DNA from: an uncultured Pseudomonadota bacterium
GTDB lineage: Bacteria; Pseudomonadota; Alphaproteobacteria; RF32; CAG-239
Direction: 5' to 3'
Length of the DNA: 14,214 nt
NCBI GenBank assembly: GCA_902495305.1
Contig: CABUWG010000045.1
Coordinates: 1 to 14,214, forward strand
Made by a program: the position numbers and the translations under genes. Of the stretch, positions 1 to 7,911 are shown one piece after another. The notes below the pieces were generated by a model. The model searched no databases and was not told the origin of the DNA. It worked only from the letters and a program-made list of their open reading frames with translations. Positions within the stretch are counted from its first letter, which is position 1. Every line of letters begins with the position of its first letter.

Positions 1-59
1 AGGTGGAGGTGGAGGTGGAGGTGGAGGTGGAGGTGGAGGTGGAGGTGGAGGTGGAGGTG
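1..59. repeat. GGTGGA hexanucleotide tandem array
   Basis: Nearly ten perfect copies of a 6-base unit (AGGTGG in the phase at base 1) run from the window edge to base 59, so the array may continue upstream. In the three + frames it reads Arg-Trp (stop at 58-60), poly-Gly (stop at 65-67) or Val-Glu (open to 350). The poly-Gly frame could be the tail of a gene starting outside the window, but nothing seen here decides it. The G-pairs could form two-tetrad quadruplexes, and slippage could change copy number. Confidence 0.95.
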
Positions 60-429
60 AAATATAAAATGGGGAGTGTGGGTGTGAGGAGCGGGACAAA
101 AATATCAAGCTCGGCAGGAGGGATTAAAGGCGGAGAGGGAGAGGGGACGGAGGCGCAAGAGGAGAGGAGAGAAAAGAAAAAGAAAAAGAAAAAGAGAAAA
201 GAAGGTTGGGCAACGGAGATAAATGAAATGAATAGAATAGAAAGAAGCAAAAAAGAAAGTGCAAGGAGGAAGAGGGAAAAAAGCAAAAAAATCAATCGCA
301 ACAAAAAATTCAGCGACCACAACAAGTTAAGCGATGATACCGGAGAATAAATATTTTCAAGGCTTGATATTTGGGATTGAATGCCTTAAATTTATATAAG
401 TTAACATCAATATAACAAGCAGGCAGAAG
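60..429. other. Purine-rich intergenic region upstream of the Bat operon
   Basis: I find no convincing gene here. Bases about 110-300 are strongly biased to A and G on the + strand, with a short GAAAAA repeat at 176-193. The Val-Glu frame stays open to 350, but it encodes only low-complexity Lys/Arg/Glu-rich sequence, starts inside the tandem repeat with GTG and has no recognisable domain. I treat it as non-coding. The last 60 bases are AT-rich and probably carry the promoter of the operon that starts at 430. Confidence 0.6.
371..400 (+). promoter_or_regulatory. Candidate promoter of the Bat operon
   Basis: TTGGGA at 371-376 and TATAAG at 395-400 are separated by 18 bases, a sigma70-like arrangement about 30 bases before the first gene. 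TTGATA at 364-369 with TTAAAT at 386-391 (16 bases apart) is an alternative. Neither is strong; the call rests mainly on position. Confidence 0.3.
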
Positions 430-882
430 ATGGATAATAATTTACCGGAATTGCGTGACATACATCTGCCGGACGGGGTTTCTGTCTGGCCGCCGGCTTA
501 TGGCTGGTATGTTATTCTTTTATCCGTTATCGGCATATTTCTCCTTTATGAACTTTATCGTCTATGGCGGCGCAAAAGCAAAAAGCTTTATGCCCTGCGG
601 TTATTGGCTCAGGCTCACAGTTTTGAAGTTGTGGCCGCAGCCCGCCAGATGTCTGAAATTTTGCGGCGGATTTGTATCTTCAAATATCCTGCGGCGGCAG
701 CCTTGTTCGGCAAGACGTGGATTGATTTTCTGAACAGTCACACCAAGACGCCGGTTACCGGACAAGCGGCCCTGCTGCTCAGCGATGCCCCTTATGTCAG
801 TGTAAAATCCACCCGTTTCAGCACAGAAGATTTGGAAGAATTGCGCCGGTTCTGCAAGAACTGGATTGGAGAGAATTTATGA
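430..882 (+). CDS. DUF4381 membrane protein of the Bat operon
   Basis: This 150-residue protein has the DUF4381 pattern: an N-terminal 'LRDIHLPDGVSVWPPAYGWY' block, one membrane helix at about residues 26-46 ending in basic residues (RLWRRKSKK), and a cytoplasmic helical domain. In known clusters DUF4381 genes sit between DUF58 and the VWA genes of MoxR/Bat operons; the molecular role is not established. It is the first gene of the operon here, and its stop overlaps the next start (ATGA at 879-882). The Shine-Dalgarno sequence before ATG 430 is weak (AGGCAGAAG). The usual upstream moxR and DUF58 genes are missing from the 429 bases available. Confidence 0.85.
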   Translation: MDNNLPELRDIHLPDGVSVWPPAYGWYVILLSVIGIFLLYELYRLWRRKSKKLYALRLLAQAHSFEVVAAARQMSEILRRICIFKYPAAAALFGKTWIDFLNSHTKTPVTGQAALLLSDAPYVSVKSTRFSTEDLEELRRFCKNWIGENL

Positions 883-1892
883 TTCAGCTCGCCTGTCCCG
901 CTGCCTTCTTGTTGCTGCTTCTGCCTTTTATTGTCCGTGTCTTGCTTCCTGCCGTTAAAGGTTTGCACGGTGATGCGCTGCGGGTGCCTTTTCTGAATGA
1001 TTTGCAAAAGATCAGCAAAGAATCCGGCGAGGCTGGTTTTGGTTCCGCCATCGGCGACGGACACAGGACTGCCGTCTGGTTTTTATTTCTGATTTATGCC
1101 CTTTTGGTGTTGGCCGCCGCACGGCCGCAATGGGCCGGCGAACCTTTCCGCCTCAAAAACGAGAGCCGTGACATTCTGCTGGTGATGGATATTTCCAACT
1201 CCATGCGCGAGCCGGATTTTGCCCTTAACCGCAAGCGGATTGACCGTCTGACCGCCGTCAAAGCCACCGCACAGGAATTTTTGGAAAAACGCGCCGATGA
1301 CCGCATCGGCCTTATCTTATTCGGGACAAATGCTTATTTGCAGGCGCCGCTGACTTTTGACAAGAAGTCCGTCAGCGATATTTTATGGCAGATGTCTGCC
1401 GGCATGGCCGGTGAATCAACCGCTATCGGCGATGCCCTCGGGCTGGCGCTGAAAACAATTAAAGACGCGCCGAATCCTGACAAAAAAATTGTCATTCTGC
1501 TGACGGACGGCGAAAACAACGACGGCCGCCTCAGCCTGCCGCAAGCCATCAAGCTGGCGCAGGATGAGGGTGTCAAAATTTATACAATCGGCGTCGGTTC
1601 TGACAATGCCTTTATGGGGTCATTTATGGGAATACCGCTGATGGGCGGCGGCGGACAGCTTGACGAGGCTTCGCTGAAAGAAATTGCCCGTTTGACCGAG
1701 GGGCGGTATTTTCGGGCAAAAGATACGGCCGGCCTGCAAAAAATTTACAACGAGATTGACAAGCTGGAGCCTAACGACAATGAAGAACGTTTTATTCGGG
1801 AAATCAGAGAGCTTTTTTACATTCCGCTGCTGGCGGCTCTGGCGTTGGCATTGATTTTGGCTTTTAGCGGCAGAAGGAGGTATCATGGCTGA
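879..1892 (+). CDS. batA: BatA-type VWA domain membrane protein
   Basis: A 337-residue VWA protein of the BatA type, normal length for the family. There are two N-terminal membrane helices (about 5-23 and 63-80), a VWA domain facing the periplasm, and a C-terminal helix (about 312-330). The metal-binding MIDAS is complete: D104-I-S106-N-S108, T181 in GEST, and D210 in LLTDGEN. Bat proteins were named for aerotolerance in Bacteroides and are thought to form a membrane complex with MoxR ATPases; the substrate is unknown. The start overlaps the DUF4381 stop by four bases, and GGAGAG at 868-873 serves as ribosome binding site. Its 3' end overlaps the next gene by eight bases. The family call is firm; the cellular role is inferred. 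Confidence 0.92.
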   Translation: MIQLACPAAFLLLLLPFIVRVLLPAVKGLHGDALRVPFLNDLQKISKESGEAGFGSAIGDGHRTAVWFLFLIYALLVLAAARPQWAGEPFRLKNESRDILLVMDISNSMREPDFALNRKRIDRLTAVKATAQEFLEKRADDRIGLILFGTNAYLQAPLTFDKKSVSDILWQMSAGMAGESTAIGDALGLALKTIKDAPNPDKKIVILLTDGENNDGRLSLPQAIKLAQDEGVKIYTIGVGSDNAFMGSFMGIPLMGGGGQLDEASLKEIARLTEGRYFRAKDTAGLQKIYNEIDKLEPNDNEERFIREIRELFYIPLLAALALALILAFSGRRRYHG

Positions 1893-3597
1893 GTTCTGGC
1901 ATAATTTTCATTTTCTGCGGCCGTGGCTGCTTTTGCTGCTGGCCTTGCCGCTGTGGGGATACTGGCGTTATTTTAAGGGTGTGAAAAACCAGTCGTCATG
2001 GGAAAAAGTTTGCGACAAAAGGCTTTTGGATTTTTTGCTGGTTAAAGGCAGCGCCCGCCAGCGCAAAAACATCGGCTATATCGGACTGGCCGGCATGCTG
2101 GCCGCCGTGATTGCCGCAGCGGGGCCAAGCTGGGAGAAAAAAGACATTCCGTCTCTGGCGCCGGAAAATCCGCTCATGCTGGTTCTCAACCTTTCTTCCG
2201 ACATGGAAGTGCGAGATGTTACGCCGTCACGGCTTGAGCGTGCAAAATTTACGATTTCCGACTTGTTAAAACTGGTTAAAACGCCGCAAGCCGGACTGAT
2301 TGTTTATTCCGACGAGCCTTTTCTTATCAGCCCGATTACCGAGGATGCGCAGATTGTTTCCAACCTGTTGCCTTCCGTTGTCCGCGACATTATGCCGGTT
2401 AATGGCGACCGTCCGGACAGGGCGATTGATCTGGCGGTAGAAAAATTGAAAAACGCCGGCTATGCCAAAGGCAACATTATTATGATAACCGCCGAAGCCG
2501 GACAACGTTTTGACCAAGCTCTGGCCGCCGCTAAAAAAGCCAAGAGCGCCGGCTTTATCCTCAACATTATCGGCATGTCAAAAGAAAGCAGCGAAAAACT
2601 GCAGTTGATTGCCGAGGCCGGCGGCGGAAGCTATTTGCCTTATGCGGCCGGAGATTCCGGTATCCGCCAATTGGCAAAACAAATTAACGCCCAAACCGGC
2701 GATTTGAAAATCAGTGAAAACTTACGGACGCAATGGCTCGATGCCGGATACGGGCTTGCTTTTTTGCCGCTCTTGTGCTGTTTGTATTTTTTCCGCCGAG
2801 GCATTGTCTGGAGTCTGATATTTTTTGTCTGGGCCGGTCAGGCGCAGGCGGGATTTTTTCTTAATGACAATCAGGAAGGGCTGCGGGCTTTTCAGCAGGA
2901 AGATTATCAAAAAGCGGCTGAAAAATTTGACGCTCCGGCGTGGAAAGGCTCCAGTTTTTACCGAATGGGTGATTATCAGAAGGCTTATGAAAATTTTGCC
3001 GGCGGAAAAGACGCCACGGCTTTGTATAATCAGGGCAATGCTCTCGCCAAGGCCGGAAAAATTGAAGAAGCCATCAAAAAATACGAGGAAGTTTTGCAAA
3101 AAGATCCCCAACATGAGGACGCAAAATTTAATTTGGAATATCTGAAAAAGCAGCAAGAGCAAAATCAACAGCAGCAAAATAACCAAGACCAACAAGACAA
3201 CCAACAACAGAATCAGCAACAACAAAACCGGCAGCAACAGCCACAGGACGGAGAGAATCAGCAGGATTCAGAACAGCAATCCGGTGAGAATCAGGAACAA
3301 GAACAAAATCCGGAGCAAGGACAACAGCAAGATACGGGCGGTGCACAGCAACAACAAAGCGAGAAACAAAATCAATCGGAGCAAAATCAGCCGCAGCCGA
3401 TGAACGGACAACCGCAGGAAGACCGTTCTGAGGAGGAACAGCCGCAAACCGGCAACGGGGAAGAAGCGCAGGAAGAAGAATTTGATGAAGAAGCACAGGC
3501 CAGAGCCCAGCAATACCGAGAGATTCCGGAAAATCCGGGAGGATTGCTCAAAGCTTTTATCAGAAGAGAATATATGAAGAAGAGGTATGAAGAATGA
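1885..3597 (+). CDS. batB: BatB-BatC fusion: VWA, TPR and Gln-rich tail
   Basis: A 570-residue protein joining the BatB and BatC roles, an arrangement known in proteobacteria. Order: membrane helices at about 11-27 and 63-79; VWA domain about 97-275; helices at about 291-303 and 306-321; TPR-like repeats about 331-422 (the clearest starts at A379-L-Y-N-Q-G-N); a low-complexity stretch 423-532 that is about 40 percent Gln; and a conserved-looking end 533-570 with YREIPENPGGLLKAFI. The MIDAS is degenerate: canonical DxSxS is N102-L-S104-S-D106, although the following 'DVTPSRLERAKF' block is typical of BatB. Metal binding may be lost. A strong Shine-Dalgarno sequence AAGGAGG (1874-1880) sits four bases before ATG 1885. 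The stop overlaps batD in ATGA. Confidence 0.9.
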   Translation: MAEFWHNFHFLRPWLLLLLALPLWGYWRYFKGVKNQSSWEKVCDKRLLDFLLVKGSARQRKNIGYIGLAGMLAAVIAAAGPSWEKKDIPSLAPENPLMLVLNLSSDMEVRDVTPSRLERAKFTISDLLKLVKTPQAGLIVYSDEPFLISPITEDAQIVSNLLPSVVRDIMPVNGDRPDRAIDLAVEKLKNAGYAKGNIIMITAEAGQRFDQALAAAKKAKSAGFILNIIGMSKESSEKLQLIAEAGGGSYLPYAAGDSGIRQLAKQINAQTGDLKISENLRTQWLDAGYGLAFLPLLCCLYFFRRGIVWSLIFFVWAGQAQAGFFLNDNQEGLRAFQQEDYQKAAEKFDAPAWKGSSFYRMGDYQKAYENFAGGKDATALYNQGNALAKAGKIEEAIKKYEEVLQKDPQHEDAKFNLEYLKKQQEQNQQQQNNQDQQDNQQQNQQQQNRQQQPQDGENQQDSEQQSGENQEQEQNPEQGQQQDTGGAQQQQSEKQNQSEQNQPQPMNGQPQEDRSEEEQPQTGNGEEAQEEEFDEEAQARAQQYREIPENPGGLLKAFIRREYMKKRYEE

Positions 3598-5366
3598 AAA
3601 AATTTATTTTTACTTTATTGTTTTCGTTAATCTTCGGCATAAACGCCCGAGCTCAGACTTTTGAAGCGACGGTCAACCGGAATCCGGTACCGCAGGGCGA
3701 GGCTTTTGTTCTGAGTCTGGAGCTGAAAGACGGACAGACCAACATGACGCCCGACCTCAGCGTTTTGAACAAAGATTTTCAGGTTTATTCTGTCGGCAAC
3801 GCGACAAACATACAGGTTATTAACGGCAAGCGCAGCGAAAGCCGGCAGTGGGATGTTACATTGATTGCGTCCCAAACCGGCGACTTGGAAATTCCGGCCA
3901 TCACGCTCGGCAGCCTTTCGACACAGCCTATCCGGCTGAAGGTTCTTGACGCCAATCAGGCATTGCAAAGCGCCTCTTCGGCCAAAGCCGCCGGCGATAC
4001 CGACGCACCGAAATTTGCAATGAAGGCTGACGTGAACACCAAAGAGCCTTATGTGCAACAGCAGATTACTTATACCCTGAGCATTTTTGACGCCGGCGGC
4101 CTGCAAGGGCTTGAGCCGCAGTTTATTCAGGAAAATCAGGACGACTGGATCATCCGTGCGATGGGAGAGCCTCAGGTCAGAACTAAAATCGTTAACGGGC
4201 GGAGCATGCGGGAGATTGTCTTGCAATATGCTTTGTTTCCGCAAAAGAGCGGCGCTTTGAAGACTCCGCGCGTGCGATTTGAAGGTTTTTACCTGACTAA
4301 GGGGCAACGCGGTCAAGATCCGTTTGAAGGCTTGTTTAACGGGGCTTTCGGCGGCAGCGCTTTTGGTTTTGCCGATATGTTTGCCACAAGGAATCCGATT
4401 GTTTTGACCGCAGCGCCCATTGCCCTTAATGTCAAGCCCATTCCGGCGGCAAACGGAAACAACTGGTGGCTGCCGGCCGAAAACGTGGCGCTTTATGCCG
4501 AGTGGGAGCCGGCTCATCCGACTTTTAAGGACGGAGAGGCCGTGACCAGAAACGTTTATCTGAAAGCGCAGGGCGTTATTGAAAGCCAGCTTCCGAATCC
4601 TGACTTCGGGCAAAGTCCGAAACTTAAACAATATCCTGAAAAACCGGTAACCGAAACGGCAATTGACAACGGACATATCGTATCCGTCAAAAAAACGGCC
4701 AATGTTTATATTCCGAATGACAGCGGCAAGGCCGTTATTCCGGCGATTGAGGTTTCGTGGTTTAATGTTCTGACCGGAAAACCGGAAAAAACCGTGTTGC
4801 CGGCCGAAGAGATAAACATTCTCCCCGGTGCGGGAATCGCATCATCCGCTGCGCCGCAGCCCGCTCCGGTTATGCCGGAAAAAAACAACACTCCGGAAAA
4901 AATGCCGGATAATTCCGTTCAAAGCGCTGATACCGACGTTCCGGGCGGGATTATGATGTATTTGTATATTGCCGCGGCTTTTGTGCTGGGAATTTTGCTG
5001 ACGTATCTGATGCTGCGGCCGGGCGGCACAAAAGAAAACGGCAGCGTAAAGATTAAGGATTATCAAAAATTTATTATCAACGCCGCAAGAAAAAAAGATT
5101 TTCGAAAATTGCGCGACGCTTTGACGGAATGGACCGGCAAAGAATTTCCGGAACAGAGAATCACCAATCTTAAAGACGTGGCAAGAGCCGTAAATAATCC
5201 GGCTTTTGACAGAGAAATCCGGCTTTTGATGGACAGCCTTTATGCCGAAAAAGCTCCGTCCGGCTGGGAACCGGAAAACTTTATTAACGTGTTTAACAAG
5301 GTTTATCAGACTAATAAAAAACAAACCAAAAAAGAAACGGCTCTTCCCAGCTTATATCATAGCTAG
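3594..5366 (+). CDS. batD: BatD family oxygen-tolerance protein
   Basis: A 590-residue protein with a signal peptide (about 1-20, cleavage near NARA-Q), a long periplasmic beta-rich region beginning 'FEATVNRNPVPQGEAFVLSL' as in BatD proteins, a Pro-rich stretch around 415-450, one membrane helix at about 455-475, and a cytoplasmic helical tail of some 115 residues. BatD is thought to be the membrane-anchored periplasmic partner of the BatA/B VWA proteins; its biochemical activity is unknown. It is the last gene of the operon and overlaps the BatB-C gene by four bases. No strong intrinsic terminator follows; the AT-only hairpin ATTTTT/AAAAAT just after the stop is weak. Confidence 0.92.
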   Translation: MKKFIFTLLFSLIFGINARAQTFEATVNRNPVPQGEAFVLSLELKDGQTNMTPDLSVLNKDFQVYSVGNATNIQVINGKRSESRQWDVTLIASQTGDLEIPAITLGSLSTQPIRLKVLDANQALQSASSAKAAGDTDAPKFAMKADVNTKEPYVQQQITYTLSIFDAGGLQGLEPQFIQENQDDWIIRAMGEPQVRTKIVNGRSMREIVLQYALFPQKSGALKTPRVRFEGFYLTKGQRGQDPFEGLFNGAFGGSAFGFADMFATRNPIVLTAAPIALNVKPIPAANGNNWWLPAENVALYAEWEPAHPTFKDGEAVTRNVYLKAQGVIESQLPNPDFGQSPKLKQYPEKPVTETAIDNGHIVSVKKTANVYIPNDSGKAVIPAIEVSWFNVLTGKPEKTVLPAEEINILPGAGIASSAAPQPAPVMPEKNNTPEKMPDNSVQSADTDVPGGIMMYLYIAAAFVLGILLTYLMLRPGGTKENGSVKIKDYQKFIINAARKKDFRKLRDALTEWTGKEFPEQRITNLKDVARAVNNPAFDREIRLLMDSLYAEKAPSGWEPENFINVFNKVYQTNKKQTKKETALPSLYHS

Positions 5367-5659
5367 TGAAGGGTTTGGGAGTATTTTTGTCAATAAAAAT
5401 TTGTAAAATATAGTCTTGCATTTTAAATTTTATCATCTATCATAAGGACATTATTGACAGTATGCGATATACTAAAATAATTATTCAGCGTATTACTTGT
5501 TGATTTGCTGTCTTCGTCTATTTGCTGCAACTTCAACTGAAAATTTTGGGACTAAAAGTTATCTTTCTATTAAGAAAAGGTGGTGTCTTTTTGTTTCCCG
5601 TTTTTTCAATGTAATCGTGTCCATAAAGTACTTTTTTTGAACAACAAGGGTATTTGACT
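5367..5659. other. AT-rich intergenic region before the XRE regulator
   Basis: About 290 bases without a gene. It contains the candidate promoter and operator at 5454-5481, leaving a leader of roughly 170 bases before the regulator's start. I see no clear riboswitch or small RNA in the leader. Minus-strand open frames here are low-quality and run antisense into the regulator gene. Confidence 0.5.
5454..5482 (+). promoter_or_regulatory. Promoter with embedded inverted repeat (candidate XRE operator)
   Basis: A perfect -35 TTGACA (5454-5459) is followed, after 16 or 17 bases, by AATAAT (5476-5481) or ATAATT (5477-5482). Between them lies the inverted repeat AGTAT-N5-ATACT (5459-5473). A dyad of this size between -35 and -10 is where an XRE dimer would block its own promoter, so autoregulation by the gene at 5660 is a reasonable inference. 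Binding is not shown by the sequence. Confidence 0.5.
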
Positions 5660-6007
5660 ATGAGAAGAGGCGATGAAAGAACACAGGAAATTGATGCAAT
5701 CATTGGGCAAAAAGTCCGGTCTTTACGTAAGCTGAAAGGAATGAACCAAAATGACTTTGCAAAATTGATTGGCGTCACTTTTCAACAATTGCAAAAATAT
5801 GAATTGGCTACAAACCGCATCAGTTGCTCCAGACTTGTTGTGATTGCTGAAGCTTTGGGCGTTGATGCCGCTCTTTTTTATGAAGACATCTTAAAAAAAT
5901 CCGAAACCGATATTTTTTCGGACGAAGAGATCAGAATGATTGCCAAACTGCGTAAGCTGCCAAAGTCGGTAAGCAAACATTTTTTTGGTTTGGTTGAAGA
6001 GCTTTAA
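5660..6007 (+). CDS. XRE family helix-turn-helix regulator
   Basis: A 115-residue DNA-binding protein. The HTH covers about residues 14-70, with helix 2 NQNDFAKLIGV (29-39) and recognition helix TFQQLQKYE (40-48), followed by 'NRISCSRL'. This matches a large alphaproteobacterial XRE family of similar size whose targets vary. The short C-terminal region is charged and ends KHFFGLVEEL. ATG 5660 is preferred over TTG 5654 because AAGGG (5646-5650) lies nine bases before it. The gene stands alone between a promoter at 5454 and an intrinsic terminator at 6028, so it is probably monocistronic. There is no partner toxin or phage gene nearby, so the targets cannot be named. Confidence 0.88.
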   Translation: MRRGDERTQEIDAIIGQKVRSLRKLKGMNQNDFAKLIGVTFQQLQKYELATNRISCSRLVVIAEALGVDAALFYEDILKKSETDIFSDEEIRMIAKLRKLPKSVSKHFFGLVEEL

Positions 6008-6027
6008 GATAAAAAAACTTATATTTT

Positions 6028-6052
6028 CTCCCTGTAACAGGGAGTTTTTTTT
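6028..6052 (+). terminator. Intrinsic terminator of the XRE regulator gene
   Basis: A 7-base stem CTCCCTG/CAGGGAG with a TAA loop is followed by eight T residues, 20 bases after the stop codon. The geometry is textbook. Confidence 0.9.
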
Positions 6053-6112
6053 GGCCTTTTTTATGGCAAGCATGACTTTTTCTTATTTTGAAAGCTTTAT
6101 TTCCGGCAAGGC

Positions 6113-6144
6113 AAAAATAAAACCGCTTACGCGGCTTTATTTTT
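6113..6144 (-). terminator. Intrinsic terminator overlapping the msbA stop
   Basis: An inverted repeat AAAAATAAA-A-CCGC / GCGG-C-TTTATTTTT has a GC core (6123-6126 with 6131-6134) and an A/T outer stem. On the minus strand the downstream half gives a T-rich tail. The msbA stop codon (6127-6129) falls in the four-base loop, so the last coding codons form one arm of the hairpin. Confidence 0.75.
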
Positions 6145-7896
6145 GAACTGGGCGTTATAAAGAGCCTGATAAGCGCCGTCCGGCATTGACAGCAGCTCCT
6201 CATGGGTTCCGGTCTCAATAATTTCCCCGTCGTTAATCACAACAATCTTATCGGCATTCTTGATTGTCGACAGGCGGTGGGCAATGACAAAAACCGTCCG
6301 GTCCTGCATCAGGTTGTCAATGGCTTTTTGCACAACGGCTTCCGACTTGTTATCCAAAGCCGAGGTGGCCTCGTCCAAAATAACAATCGGCGCGTTTTTG
6401 ATGAAAGCCCGCGCAATGGCCAAACGCTGCTGCTGGCCGCCGGACAATAAGGCGCCGCGTTCGCCGATGTCGGTATCAATGCCCTGCTCCAAGGTTGCAA
6501 CAAAGTCATCAAGATAGGCCATTTTCAGCGCCTGATGAATTTCTTCTTCCGTGGCGTCGGCCTTGCCGAGCAGAATATTGTCGCGAATGCTGCCGGAGAA
6601 CAAAAAATTGTCCTGAAAAACGACGGCAATATTATCACGCAGAGATTCCAGCGTGTAGTCTTTGATATTTATGCCGTCAATGCTGATACTGCCGGAAACA
6701 ACGTCATAAAAACGCGGCAGAAGGCTGACAACGGTTGATTTGCCGCCGCCGGAATTGCCGACCAGAGCGACCGTCGTGCCGCCTTTGACCTCGAGGTTGA
6801 TGTTTTTTAAGACAGGAACGTCTTTGACATATTCAAAACCGACATGACTGAAGCAAATGTCTTTATGTCCGGCCGACAGCGTTCCGGCATTTTTCTTATT
6901 GCGGATTTCCGGCTGCATTTCCAGAATATCGGTCACGCGTTCAATGGCCATAAAAGAAACCATGACGGCGTTATAGTTTTTGCCAATGCCTTTAATCGGA
7001 CCATAAAGCATTATCAGCGCCGTCAGAAAAGACACGAAATTGCCGCTGGTGATTTTGTGGTCAACAATCAGATAGCTGCCATAGCCGATGACCGCCGCAA
7101 TGCCGACAGAAATGACAACGTGCATCAACGGCGTCATCCATGCGGTTTTTTGCACCATTTTGATACCGAGCTTGAAGATAATTTTCAACGTGTCGGAAAA
7201 TCCGGCAAACATCCGGTTCTGCAGATTATAAGAGGCGATGGTTTTGGCACCGGCGTAAGTTTCATTATATTTGGTCAGAATCTTTGAGCCTTCGCTCACG
7301 CCTTGCAGAATCACTTTTTTTATCCGGCGTTTGACCTGAGAAAGCGGCAGCAGGGCAAAAATCAAAACGACAATTGCAATAATTGAGAGCTGCCAGGAAT
7401 TGTATATCAGTACGCCGATCAGTGACAGCGAAGAAAACAGCCGTGAAACGAAAAGCTTGACATTATCAATCAGGCTGGTGCAGGCCGCATCGGCATCGCT
7501 GGCAAAACGCTGGACGATAAAACCGGAATTGTTCTGGTCATAAAAAGCGCAGTCCAGTCCCAGCAGCTTGCGGTACAAGGCTTTTTTCATGTCCATGGTG
7601 ATTTTGGCACCGACCCATGCGTTCATATAAGTCGCCACATAGTTCAATATGCCCTGAACAATGGTAAAACCGACAATCATATACGGGATATAAGAAGTGG
7701 CGGAAACACTTTTCTCAACCAGCACAACATCCATAAAAGGCTTTAGCGCCAGAGCGACAACGGCATCAAGCGCGCCGATCGGTATGCTCAAAGCGACGGC
7801 AAAGGCGGCACGAAACCAATAGGGTTTTACAAAAGGCCACATTTTTTTGTAGTGGTCGGAGAATTTTAATTCTTTGATATTGTCAACGTTATTCAT
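6127..7896 (-). CDS. msbA: MsbA-type lipid A export ABC transporter (fused permease/ATPase)
   Basis: A 589-residue half-transporter, normal MsbA length, with a membrane domain of about six helices (residues 25-320) followed by an ABC ATPase. Seen motifs: Walker A G380-NSGGGKS-T388, Q-loop VFQDN (426-430), signature LSGGQ (484-488), Walker B IVILDE (504-509), D-loop SALD, and switch H540 in IAHRLSTI. All catalytic residues are present. The family homodimerises in the inner membrane and flips lipid A core or other bulky lipids to the periplasmic side; other type IV ABC exporters look similar, so the substrate is inferred. ATG 7896 lies 15 bases after the stop of the DUF1294 gene, suggesting co-transcription. 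The Shine-Dalgarno sequence is weak. Confidence 0.85.
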   Translation of the reverse strand: MNNVDNIKELKFSDHYKKMWPFVKPYWFRAAFAVALSIPIGALDAVVALALKPFMDVVLVEKSVSATSYIPYMIVGFTIVQGILNYVATYMNAWVGAKITMDMKKALYRKLLGLDCAFYDQNNSGFIVQRFASDADAACTSLIDNVKLFVSRLFSSLSLIGVLIYNSWQLSIIAIVVLIFALLPLSQVKRRIKKVILQGVSEGSKILTKYNETYAGAKTIASYNLQNRMFAGFSDTLKIIFKLGIKMVQKTAWMTPLMHVVISVGIAAVIGYGSYLIVDHKITSGNFVSFLTALIMLYGPIKGIGKNYNAVMVSFMAIERVTDILEMQPEIRNKKNAGTLSAGHKDICFSHVGFEYVKDVPVLKNINLEVKGGTTVALVGNSGGGKSTVVSLLPRFYDVVSGSISIDGINIKDYTLESLRDNIAVVFQDNFLFSGSIRDNILLGKADATEEEIHQALKMAYLDDFVATLEQGIDTDIGERGALLSGGQQQRLAIARAFIKNAPIVILDEATSALDNKSEAVVQKAIDNLMQDRTVFVIAHRLSTIKNADKIVVINDGEIIETGTHEELLSMPDGAYQALYNAQFKNKAA

Positions 7897-7911
7897 TCGG
7901 ATTTTTCCAGT

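Noticed and set aside
3..350. 115-residue open frame starting with a Val-Glu repeat
   Set aside because: It is produced by the tandem repeat and the purine bias; GTG start inside the repeat, Lys/Arg/Glu low complexity, no ribosome binding site or domain.
3627..4676. 349-residue open frame antisense to batD
   Set aside because: A long shadow frame opposite a well-supported gene; sequence has no domain and the composition follows the complement of BatD codons.
5375..5400. Terminator after batD
   Set aside because: The only hairpin, ATTTTT/AAAAAT, has six A/T pairs and no following T-run, too weak to call.
5660..6007. Antitoxin of a toxin-antitoxin pair or phage repressor
   Set aside because: No toxin-sized partner or phage gene is adjacent; the gene is bounded by its own promoter and terminator.
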